DNA from: Muribaculaceae bacterium
GTDB lineage: Bacteria; Bacteroidota; Bacteroidia; Bacteroidales; Muribaculaceae
Direction: 5' to 3'
NCBI GenBank assembly: GCA_022508985.1
Contig: JAFLUA010000016.1
Location: 1-41,675, forward strand
DNA length: 41,675 bases
A model generated the notes under the pieces. The model saw only the letters and a list, made by a program, of their open reading frames with translations, did no database searches and was not told the origin of the DNA. This document shows, piece by piece, positions 34,960 to 41,675 of this stretch. Made by a program: the position numbers and the translations under genes. The number at the start of each line of letters is the position of its first letter. Position 1 is the stretch's first letter.

Positions 34960-36299
34960 CAACAAACCTCTATTTCAGCAACATAAAGTTGCGCATTTTC
35001 GTATTTAACAACCTTGACTTTCTTGTTGGCTGCGATGAAAGGACCTGTCGACACGGCATCAAAGATCTCATGTTCTATTTCTATTTTCCCGGCCGGGCGC
35101 AAGTCGGTGACGCTACAACCACTTTGGCCTATATATCTGGCAAGACTCATATCAACGCCTACAAAACCATCGTCGACAGTCAATTCTTTCATCAACTCGG
35201 AATGTTTCCTCAAGAAGCGAGGCCCTCTCGATGATGTTAAATATAATACAGCCACAATAGCAAGAAGGCAACCAGTGCCGACAATACACAAGGAGTGTCC
35301 TATCGATGCGAGATCGAAACCGCTTACAGAATCATTGCTTGTCATTGCTCCGATAAGAGATATGGCAACGGCAATGATGCCGCCGATGCCGCATATACCA
35401 AAGCCCGGAATGACAAATACTTCCATCGCAATAAGAACTATGCCGGCTATAAAACACAGCAATACCCATGCCGGAATAGCACCCCCGGCAAACATGGGGA
35501 GGAAATACAATATAGTAGCGACAACCGATACGGCAGCTGCAAAACCTAAGCCAGGAGTGTGCATTTCCATGTAGATGCCACCGAGGATGAGCATTACAAG
35601 AATGGCTCTCACGGCAGCATTCGACAGAAATCCTAAAATATTGTCGGACAAAGAGCGTTCGTAGCTGCTAATAGTATAGTTGTCGATATCGAGGTCGCTA
35701 AGCACTTCGCCAATATTAGAGGCAATGCCATCGGCATAGCCACATTCTAACGCTTGCAGCGCCGTAAGCGAAACAGAGACCGCCGGATTAACCATCGAGG
35801 CGGCAATGGCCGGGTCGCGACGCCACGCCGTGCTGTCGCCAATAGATTTTCGGCCATGATGTTCGGCAGTAGCTCGCATGATGGTACTCATATACGATTG
35901 GTATTTTTCGGGCAAGGGTTCTCCGGCTCCATTGACAACCGTTGCCGAGCCCATGCTTGCTGCCGGGGCCATAAATACGCTGTCGCACGCCAACGCGATA
36001 AGGGCACCGGCCGATGCCGCATTTACATCGACAAATGCCACCGTAGGCAGGTTGAGGCGGAGCAGGGCAGTGCGTATAGAGTCGGCCGCATCGAGAGCGC
36101 CGCCGTAGGTGTTGAGACGAAGCACAACCAGGCGCGCGTTTTCTTCTTGGGCTTGTCGTATTCCTTTTTTGAAATGGTGAAAGGCACTATTATCTATTTC
36201 GGTCTCTACGGGTATTACAAAAATCTTGTTTTGGGCATTTGCCGATAATGCCGATATAATGCCAAGGAAAAGGGCAATAATGGTTATGCGTGTTTTCAT
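34959..36299 (-). CDS. NfeD-like membrane serine protease (ClpP-class)
   Basis: 446 residues: signal peptide (ITIIALFLGIISALSANA), a ClpP/SppA-like domain (about 28-220) with nucleophile Ser in DVNAASAGALIALACD and a Lys in LPEKYQSYM as the expected base, four or so membrane segments (about 230-355), and a C-terminal OB-fold NfeD domain (VGVDMSLARYIGQSGCSVTD; GPFIAANKKVKVVKYENAQL). Long NfeD proteins cleave or regulate stomatin/flotillin-type (SPFH) partners in the membrane; no SPFH gene is adjacent here. It overlaps the ThiE-like gene by 4 bp (ATGA) and the M16-like gene by 1 bp, so the three are translationally coupled. Confidence 0.9.
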   Translation of the reverse strand: MKTRITIIALFLGIISALSANAQNKIFVIPVETEIDNSAFHHFKKGIRQAQEENARLVVLRLNTYGGALDAADSIRTALLRLNLPTVAFVDVNAASAGALIALACDSVFMAPAASMGSATVVNGAGEPLPEKYQSYMSTIMRATAEHHGRKSIGDSTAWRRDPAIAASMVNPAVSVSLTALQALECGYADGIASNIGEVLSDLDIDNYTISSYERSLSDNILGFLSNAAVRAILVMLILGGIYMEMHTPGLGFAAAVSVVATILYFLPMFAGGAIPAWVLLCFIAGIVLIAMEVFVIPGFGICGIGGIIAVAISLIGAMTSNDSVSGFDLASIGHSLCIVGTGCLLAIVAVLYLTSSRGPRFLRKHSELMKELTVDDGFVGVDMSLARYIGQSGCSVTDLRPAGKIEIEHEIFDAVSTGPFIAANKKVKVVKYENAQLYVAEIEVC

Positions 36300-36886
36300 G
36301 TCTGAGGTGATAGATGTTTTATTATATGTGCTATTTTTTCAACGGGGTCGGTGCTGTCGCTAAAAATCTGCTCTCCGCTGCAGATGCCCGAAAAACCGGA
36401 TTGTTTAAATGTGTCTAAGTCGGTGTCGCTTAGTTTGCTCCCGGCCACATAGGCTACGATTGGAATTTCACAACCACATAGCCTCACGTCATTGATAAAC
36501 TCTTTGGCGTTGTCGATATCGCTAAAAGCGACATAATCGATATCGCCGCGGTACAACGACGTTGCAGAATCGGGTGTCGCAACAACGCTACCAATAATAG
36601 CTTCTGCGCCTAACTCTTCTCTTACTTTGAGTGGTGAAATATTGTTGTCACTTATAAATACGCCATGAAGACCATATTCTCGAGCTTGCTCGATGCAATT
36701 TTCTATTGTCAATATAATGCCCTTGTCTTTACACATTGCCACTATATCGACTATTTCGCCACGCATTTTATCGGCGCGTTGAGCATCTACTTTCAAAAGC
36801 AACCATTGGGCTCCGCCTTCGATTGCCATCTGAGCGCTTTCGCTCAAAGAGTATTTTGCGTTTTTGCTTATTATAATCTGTAACAT
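36296..36886 (-). CDS. ThiE/TenI-like TIM-barrel protein with altered active site
   Basis: 196 residues, the length of thiamine-phosphate synthase. The strand-helix pattern fits: LQIIISKN, WLLLKVDAQ, ILTIENCIEQAREYGLHGVFI, AIIGSVVATPDSA, DYVAFSDIDN, IPIVAYVAG and GFSGICSGEQIF. But the usual ThiE motifs IINDR and GVHLGQxD read LTIEN and GVFISDNN, so pyrophosphate and pyrimidine binding residues look lost. It may be a TenI-like or repurposed barrel rather than a thiamine enzyme. The -7 box ends only 4 bp before the ATG, so its mRNA may be nearly leaderless. First gene of the operon. Confidence 0.55.
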   Translation of the reverse strand: MLQIIISKNAKYSLSESAQMAIEGGAQWLLLKVDAQRADKMRGEIVDIVAMCKDKGIILTIENCIEQAREYGLHGVFISDNNISPLKVREELGAEAIIGSVVATPDSATSLYRGDIDYVAFSDIDNAKEFINDVRLCGCEIPIVAYVAGSKLSDTDLDTFKQSGFSGICSGEQIFSDSTDPVEKIAHIIKHLSPQT

Positions 36887-36890
36887 ACGG

Positions 36891-36898
36891 CAAAGATA
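36891..36898 (-). promoter_or_regulatory. -7 box directly at the ThiE-like start codon
   Basis: CAAAGATA gives TATCTTTG on the minus strand, followed by CCGT and the ATG at 36886. The -33 region has no clear TTG. If used, transcription would begin at or within a few bases of the start codon. Confidence 0.5.
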
Positions 36899-36924
36899 AG
36901 CATTATCATCGACATTTTACACAT

Positions 36925-36956
36925 AAAAAAAGGTGCCCCAAAAGAGGCACCTTTTT
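36925..36956 (-). terminator. Terminator of the 816-aa lipoprotein gene
   Basis: AGGTGCC (36931-36937) pairs with GGCACCT (36946-36952), with A-tracts on the left and T-tracts on the right. On the minus strand seven T residues follow the stem. It lies 23 bp beyond the stop codon. Confidence 0.85.
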
Positions 36957-36978
36957 AATAGCCATAGTTTTACTATAA

Positions 36979-39429
36979 TTAGTGGGTCGATTGCTGTTTT
37001 ACAACACCATTTTCTATTACGGTATAGTAGGTAGTTGCAGCATTAGTGCTACCATGAATTTCACGCCACAAAGCTATATATTTACCTTCGTCATAAGTAA
37101 CATTGTTGATGGTGAGTGTGCCAGCTTTGGTAAACAATTCAGAATGGATTTCAATAGCAGCTTTAGTAGAAGCTGTGCCGGAAACCAAGAACTTACAATC
37201 GCTAATATCGATGTCGCCCATTACAGTATTACCTTGAGCGCTGTATACAAGGATACCTTTCGTTTCACGATCATCATTTTTGCTGCTTGTATCGAAAGTA
37301 CAACCTGTAAGAGTTGTTTTACCTTCCGATTCACAATAAAGGCCATAACGTGTTTGATTTTTCCCGCCACCTGCGAAGTAGAATTTACATCCATCAAAAA
37401 TGTTTTCGCCGGTTACTGCGTGATACTCACCATAGATATCAACATTGGTAAATGTTGTCTTTACAGCGCCGCTAAAACGCATGGCAGTGTGGTTGGTAGA
37501 ATTTTCAAATACTTTAAGCGATAGGTTGCTAAACTCAAGTGTGCAGCCTGTCGCATCAAAATAATCGGCGTTAACAAGAGACGTAACGTCGGCGCCACCA
37601 CCAACAAATGTAAGTTTGGCATTGCTGGGTATTGTAACTGCACCAGTACTTGTTGAAGGTTTGAATGAGAATTCGCCATCGGCAAGTATAATAGTTGCTT
37701 CGGTAACATTGCCTTCTGCAAGTTCTTTGAGCGCTTCATTAAAATTGTCGCCGGATTTTAATTCAATAGCATCGGCAGGAACTACGGTGTAGTAAGTGTC
37801 GGCACCCTTTTGAGTTTCAACTACTTTATAGCCTTCAGCTACAAAATTTGTGCCTTCACCTTCAGCTTTGTTGTTGGCAGGGTTGAAGTTGATAAATGTG
37901 CCACCGAATACTTCAATAAAGTCGCGAGGCTCTTTATCGGTTTTTGGTGTGCGAAGTTCATCATAAACGTTCAAAAGGTAATCATTCTTTTCACCTGCTT
38001 TACCAAAAGTGCCGCCTTCAATAGTTACTTTACCACCTATTTTATTAGATAAGTTTGGAGGGCATGCAACATATACTGCAGGACCGTTTCCGTTCTCGGT
38101 ATTAGTATAATATGTTCCTGATTTAATAGTGACAGACGTAGCTTCGTTGGCACTATTAACATATATTGCGTACGGCTCGCCTACAACTGTCATATTTTCG
38201 AGTGTCAAGTGCGATTCAGACGACGTCTTAACCAGAATAGTTGCCGAAGCATTCTGTTCGCTGGCATTTTCGGAGGGATAAATAGTACCGTTTCTCATAA
38301 TAACGTTAGCACCGTTGCCAAATACAAGAGCATCGCCATATTGTCCGCCTTCAGCTTTGATTTCGTGGCCATTGAGGTCGACAACAGCGTCTTTTGTAAA
38401 TGTGAGTTCGCCGGGTACTTCAACGTCGTCGGTAAGAACAACCGAACCACCAACAGCAGCTGCGAAGAGGAGCTGGTCGTAGTTGTAGTCGGGTTCTTCG
38501 TATTCGGGTTTAATGATGATGTTGAGTTCGGCATTGCTTGTGAGTACTTGTCCGAAGAGGTTGGTGCGATGGTTACGTTTTACAGGCACTGAACCTACTG
38601 TCTTTGTTTGGCGAGTAGCTGCGTCTGCATTGAGCACATACTGGAAATTAACGCTTGAGAGTACTTCTTCTTCTGTGTCAGCAAGGATATAAGCCATAGC
38701 GAGGTAGTCATAACCTGCTACGGGGAAGCTTTCTGCTTCAATTTCTTTGTCGTTATATGTTTGACCTGGGATGGGCCCAAAGCCGAATGTAATCTTTTCT
38801 GCATCGCCGATTACAGCACCTGTGAGCAGGTCGAGTTCTTTGTAAGCACTTGTAACGACAAGGCATGAACGGTTGGGCGCAGCCCCCAGTTCTTTAGCCA
38901 CTTTGAAGTCGTTAGTGCCGACATTGATTTGTGCAAATGGACGGGTGAGTTCAACCGACATTTCAACGTCGCCTGTGATTGTCTTCTCAACGGTCTTGAA
39001 GAAGGCGTCGAGGTTTTCATCGTTGGCATAGAGGGTAGCGTCGGCTTTGTACGACATTTTAGCGGTGTGCTCAGGATCGCTGAAGCTTACCTGGTAGGGT
39101 GATTCGGGCGAAGCAGCCCAGAATACGAAGACGTAGGTGCGACCCGTCACGAGTTGGAAATCAACTTTTGTGCTGATGTTGATTGTGGCGTTGGTAACGG
39201 TGTAGCTGTCGATGCGCTGCAAGCCGGCGTCTTTCTTTTCATACACTGCATATTGCAGCTGTGTTGCCGTTGTGCCATCGCTGTAGGCACGCGACTGCAT
39301 AGTGGGGAAATTGAGGTTTACCGACACCTTGGCGTCCTGACCGGCTACATAGCCTGTCTCGAGTTCTTCGCTACACGAGGTGGTGAAGAGCATTGCAAAC
39401 GCCAACATTCCTAACAGAATTTTTTTCAT
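36979..39429 (-). CDS. Large lipoprotein: DUF6562-like domain plus beta-helix region
   Basis: 816 residues with a lipoprotein signal (MKKILLGMLAFAMLFTTSCS, Cys19). Residues about 30-320 resemble DUF6562/fimbrillin-like lipoproteins: a VNLNFP strand near the start, TGRTYVFVFWAAS and VPVKRNHRTNLFGQVLTSNA. From about 330 to the end there are many short hydrophobic strands with N/T/G turns (VVDLNGHEIKAEGG, VIMRNGTIYPS, LTLENMTVVGEPYAIYVN, VTIEGGTFGKAGE, TTLTGCTFDTSS), the pattern of a right-handed parallel beta-helix. No catalytic residues are recognisable. Probably a surface-exposed structural or adhesive lipoprotein. Downstream member of the locus with the 343-aa lipoprotein and DUF3575-like protein; an 11-bp repeat array lies in its upstream gap. 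Confidence 0.75.
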   Translation of the reverse strand: MKKILLGMLAFAMLFTTSCSEELETGYVAGQDAKVSVNLNFPTMQSRAYSDGTTATQLQYAVYEKKDAGLQRIDSYTVTNATINISTKVDFQLVTGRTYVFVFWAASPESPYQVSFSDPEHTAKMSYKADATLYANDENLDAFFKTVEKTITGDVEMSVELTRPFAQINVGTNDFKVAKELGAAPNRSCLVVTSAYKELDLLTGAVIGDAEKITFGFGPIPGQTYNDKEIEAESFPVAGYDYLAMAYILADTEEEVLSSVNFQYVLNADAATRQTKTVGSVPVKRNHRTNLFGQVLTSNAELNIIIKPEYEEPDYNYDQLLFAAAVGGSVVLTDDVEVPGELTFTKDAVVDLNGHEIKAEGGQYGDALVFGNGANVIMRNGTIYPSENASEQNASATILVKTSSESHLTLENMTVVGEPYAIYVNSANEATSVTIKSGTYYTNTENGNGPAVYVACPPNLSNKIGGKVTIEGGTFGKAGEKNDYLLNVYDELRTPKTDKEPRDFIEVFGGTFINFNPANNKAEGEGTNFVAEGYKVVETQKGADTYYTVVPADAIELKSGDNFNEALKELAEGNVTEATIILADGEFSFKPSTSTGAVTIPSNAKLTFVGGGADVTSLVNADYFDATGCTLEFSNLSLKVFENSTNHTAMRFSGAVKTTFTNVDIYGEYHAVTGENIFDGCKFYFAGGGKNQTRYGLYCESEGKTTLTGCTFDTSSKNDDRETKGILVYSAQGNTVMGDIDISDCKFLVSGTASTKAAIEIHSELFTKAGTLTINNVTYDEGKYIALWREIHGSTNAATTYYTVIENGVVKQQSTH

Positions 39430-39617
39430 AGTCGTTTGGTTTGTTTAGTTAGTAAATTTTTGTTGTTTATTTGTTGTTATTTTGTTTTTATTTTGTCTTT
39501 ATTTTGTCTTTATTTTGTCTTTATTTTGTCTTTATTTTGTCTTTATTTGTTTCGATTATGTTATGGGGTCTTGTGTCTTTTCTTATGTGTTTCTATCTGT
39601 TTCGATGCGCTCCTTTC
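39430..39617. other. Intergenic gap with skewed T-rich strand
   Basis: 188 bp between two lipoprotein genes. It is strongly T-rich on the plus strand and holds the 11-bp tandem array. I see no consensus promoter or hairpin terminator in it; short hydrophobic ORFs through it are products of the repeat. Confidence 0.6.
39476..39550. repeat. 11-bp tandem repeat, five perfect copies
   Basis: TTTATTTTGTC is repeated perfectly five times (39487-39541), preceded by a degenerate copy GTTATTTTGTT (39476-39486) and followed by a partial copy TTTATTTG (39542-39549). The period is about one helical turn. It lies 47-140 bp upstream of the 816-aa lipoprotein start on the coding-strand side, where copy-number change could alter promoter spacing or leader length. 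Confidence 0.9.
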
Positions 39618-40649
39618 TCAGTATATTTCAATGTTGTAGTCGTCGCCGTCGAATCCGGGGTTGATGGCTACGCCTCCCGAGGCTGCCGAGGTGAGGAACG
39701 CCCCTTTGACGATGGTGAGTCTATTTCGCATCACGGGCACTTCGACGCCGCGTGTAGCAGATAGTAGTGTGCCTTTGCTGTCGTATACTTCGACGTTGAT
39801 GTTCATGACGGTTTCGTCGCCGTTTACCAAGACGTAGTCGAAGCCCATGAGCATGCCGTCGTCGCCTAAGGCCATGGGGCTGGTAAAGGACATGCCTGTC
39901 CACGAGTCCGACGGCTTGTCGGTGAATATGTTATATGTGCTGGGCATAAAGGCGTTGTAGCGGAACACTACGCGGAACTCGCTCAGGTCGACGCTGCGTG
40001 CCAGTGTCGTCTCCATACGCTGGAGGAAGGCGTCGACGTCGGTGGAGATGAACTCGTAGCGGCCCATAGGGCGGCCCATCTCGACGGTGGCTCTATACGA
40101 GGGCAGTGTCTCGCCTTCGAGGTAGCGGTTAGGGTGTGTAACCGTCACCGTGGTCATGCCTTTGAAGGCTTCGCGACAGTCGTCGCTGCCTACATAGCCG
40201 TCTTTATCGAGGTAGGTGATGGCGGCGAAGTCGGCAGTGCGATAGTATTTGTCGGAGGTGCTGTTGCGGTCGACATAGTCGGTCCACACGTAGATGTCCC
40301 AGCTGCCTTCTTCGAGATCGATAGAAACGCTCGTGTCGAGCACTCCGTCGTAGCTGCGCGTGAAGATATAGTTGCGGGCGGCATCGCGTGAGGCCGTGCG
40401 CGACTCTCCCGAGGGATATACTTCTACGATGTAGCGTATGTCGCAGTTGTCGGGTTGCTCTCGCGATATGTTGGCGCCACGGGTATAGGTTATCTCTTTA
40501 TACAGTGGCATCGACATCTCGTAGTCGAGGTCGAGGATAAACTCTACTTCGCCATAGTCGAGGTGGGGCCACTCATGGACGCTGCACGACCCGGCGATAG
40601 CAACTATTGCCGTTAGAACGATACTCTTTATATAGCCGAGTGCTCTCAT
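39618..40649 (-). CDS. DUF6562/fimbrial-subunit-like lipoprotein
   Basis: 343 residues with a lipoprotein signal (IVLTAIVAIAGSCS, Cys22). After the lipobox come WPHLDYGEVEFILDLDYE and a beta-rich body (GSWDIYVWTDYVD; YRATVEMGRPMGRYEFISTD), ending with VPVMRNRLTIVKGAFLTS and INPGFDGDDYNIEIY. That ending is shared in pattern with the neighbouring 816-aa protein (VPVKRNHRTNLFGQVLTS) and with Bacteroidales fimbria-locus lipoproteins, so an anchor or minor subunit role is inferred. It starts 6 bp after the DUF3575-like gene. G+C content is visibly higher than in the LRR region. Confidence 0.72.
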   Translation of the reverse strand: MRALGYIKSIVLTAIVAIAGSCSVHEWPHLDYGEVEFILDLDYEMSMPLYKEITYTRGANISREQPDNCDIRYIVEVYPSGESRTASRDAARNYIFTRSYDGVLDTSVSIDLEEGSWDIYVWTDYVDRNSTSDKYYRTADFAAITYLDKDGYVGSDDCREAFKGMTTVTVTHPNRYLEGETLPSYRATVEMGRPMGRYEFISTDVDAFLQRMETTLARSVDLSEFRVVFRYNAFMPSTYNIFTDKPSDSWTGMSFTSPMALGDDGMLMGFDYVLVNGDETVMNINVEVYDSKGTLLSATRGVEVPVMRNRLTIVKGAFLTSAASGGVAINPGFDGDDYNIEIY

Positions 40650-40655
40650 CTGTTG

Positions 40656-41675
40656 CTATCGTTTCTTTAGGTCGAATGTATAGGCTATGCTTACGGCTGC
40701 CTGGTCGAGCCCGAAATATGTCTTGCGGTCGGTGCCGGCCAGGCGTCCGTTGGGTTCGTTGATAAATCTGTCGTAGTGCAGGCCGTAGGCTCCGCATCCC
40801 AGCGCAAACTCTATGCACCAGCGGTTGTTGCGGCTTATTGGCAGGCGATAGCCTACGCTTATGCCACCGCCGAGGGCCGGCGTGTTGCCGTTATGGTCTT
40901 GGTAGCGATACTCCCCTTTGAAGGCGAAGTTATAGCAGGCTATGCCGAAGTGTGCACCTATGAAGAAGCGGTCGTTATCGGGGTGTAGCCAATAGCGTAG
41001 CTCGGGTTGGGTGCCGAAGAGGCGGAACTTAAGGTCGTAGCTGAAGTAGTTGATGGCGGAGTAGTACACCGGCAGGGCCAACGACAGGTGTTGGCACAGG
41101 TCTATTTCGCCGGCGAGGTTGGCCTCGGAGAAGGCCCAGCCTACGATATTGGTCTTTAGGTGGATATGTCGCACCTCATCGTCGATAGCCTCGGGCTCTT
41201 CGACCGGCGTTTCAACGATTTCTTCGACAGGTTCTTCCTCTGGTTCTTCGACCACAACTTCTTCTACGACGGGCTCTATTTCCTCCACTTCCTCGACTAC
41301 TTCTTCGACGATTTCGTCGTCGTAATAGTCGTCGAGTTCTTCAAAGACAGAGTCGGGCTCTTCGCGGCGTGTGACGATTACGGCGGCTGCCGAGCGCATC
41401 TGTGCGAAGACTTCGGCTTTGAGCCACTCCCAGGCGCGTCCGCCGTCGACAGCCTGAAGGCGGCTTACGCGGTCGTCGGTCGAGGCTACGGCGTCGATGC
41501 CGTTAGCGCGGCGTATGGGCCGCCCTATAATCTGCAACACCTCTCTTTTGCTTGCCAAATCGGACTCGCGGACGCGTTGCCGCAGGTAGTCCCACGGGAT
41601 ATAGCTCGCGTCGCGCTGTATGAGGCTCTCGGGTATCTTAACACGTCCGGATATAACTTTCTCCAAGGCCGCCAA
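40656..41675 (-). CDS. DUF3575-like outer-membrane protein (5' end outside window)
   Basis: The frame is open to the right edge, and the first in-window codon is TTG (Leu), so the true start is outside. 339 residues are visible. The N-terminal part (about 1-105) includes RVSRLQAVDGGRAWEWLKAEVF, seen in Bacteroidales OmpA/fimbria-locus proteins. A strongly acidic Glu/Val/Pro linker of about 55 residues follows (about 110-165). The C-terminal DUF3575-like domain begins HLKTNIVGWAFSEANLAGEIDL and continues as alternating amphipathic strands, ending VSIAYTFDLKKR, as expected for a small outer-membrane beta-barrel. It heads the locus of two lipoproteins downstream, suggesting a surface-appendage or envelope role. 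Confidence 0.75.
   Translation of the reverse strand: MAALEKVISGRVKIPESLIQRDASYIPWDYLRQRVRESDLASKREVLQIIGRPIRRANGIDAVASTDDRVSRLQAVDGGRAWEWLKAEVFAQMRSAAAVIVTRREEPDSVFEELDDYYDDEIVEEVVEEVEEIEPVVEEVVVEEPEEEPVEEIVETPVEEPEAIDDEVRHIHLKTNIVGWAFSEANLAGEIDLCQHLSLALPVYYSAINYFSYDLKFRLFGTQPELRYWLHPDNDRFFIGAHFGIACYNFAFKGEYRYQDHNGNTPALGGGISVGYRLPISRNNRWCIEFALGCGAYGLHYDRFINEPNGRLAGTDRKTYFGLDQAAVSIAYTFDLKKR

Noticed and set aside
34959-34965. TTG at 34965 as start of the M16-like gene
   Set aside because: The ATG at 34959 overlaps the upstream stop as TGATG, the usual coupling arrangement, and the two extra codons add nothing to the fold.
35014-35574. 186-codon plus-strand ORF opposite the NfeD-like gene
   Set aside because: Antisense to membrane segments; low-complexity Ala/Pro/Ile product with no motif.
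39436-39764. Three overlapping hydrophobic ORFs across the 11-bp repeat
   Set aside because: An 11-bp repeat lacking stops reads open in several frames; the Phe/Leu/Ser-rich products are an artefact of the array.
41673-41675. Start codon of the DUF3575-like gene at the right edge
   Set aside because: The codon is TTG at the boundary and the frame is open beyond; no signal peptide precedes the domain, so the gene must begin outside the window.

Overview
The window reads as chromosomal DNA of a gut-type Bacteroidales, most like Muribaculaceae/Bacteroides. Evidence: a type III glutamine synthetase of 729 residues, an RprX/RprY-like two-component system, a GT3 glycogen synthase beside an alpha-glucan phosphorylase, a pyrophosphate-type phosphofructokinase, a BspA-type leucine-rich surface protein, a DUF3575/DUF6562-like lipoprotein locus, and several promoters of the Bacteroidetes form TTG-N19-21-TAnnTTTG. 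The family-level placement is an inference. No tRNA, rRNA, CRISPR array, transposase or phage gene was seen.

Layout. 1-725: start of thrS (minus, runs off the left edge). 726-1246: divergent regulatory region with a hairpin in the thrS leader and, on the other side, a promoter, a 41-codon leader ORF and a terminator-like hairpin ahead of glutamine synthetase. 1247-5337: glnN and a divergent PurF-like amidotransferase/phosphoribosyltransferase, 8 bp apart. 5475-6869: trigger factor. 7021-10790: rprY, rprX and nhaA (all minus); the rprX promoter sits inside a long inverted repeat. 10938-15172: glycogen synthase and phosphorylase. 15293-18470: an A+T-rich patch with a BspA-like LRR protein and an unrecognised 173-aa protein. 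18471-18907: a gene-free stretch with a strong promoter and a highly paired candidate RNA. 18908-21761: dnaG and a HAD phosphatase. 21782-24718: a Tat-exported iron-sulfur aldo/keto reductase and a NapH/NapG-like fused polyferredoxin. 24819-27880: four-gene operon (SecB-like, DUF5715-like, HAD, aroB). 28089-31803: plus-strand murein-peptide operon (transglutaminase-like, NlpC/P60, dipeptide epimerase). 31934-33580: PPi-phosphofructokinase. 33679-36886: tightly overlapped operon of a ThiE-like barrel protein, NfeD-like protease and an M16-fold protein lacking the zinc motif. 36979-41675: lipoprotein/outer-membrane locus resembling fimbria-type loci, with an 11-bp tandem repeat in one intergenic gap.

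How the genes fit together. Several units are coherent: glutamine metabolism (glnN + PurF-like), storage glucan turnover (GT3 + GT35), sodium/envelope stress (nhaA + rprXY), anaerobic electron transfer at the membrane (AKR + polyferredoxin), and peptidoglycan peptide recycling (three exported enzymes). The least explained parts are the roughly 320-nt structured RNA at about 18.5-18.84 kb with the orphan protein behind it, the glnN leader that looks like a translation-coupled attenuator, and the palindromic rprX promoter.
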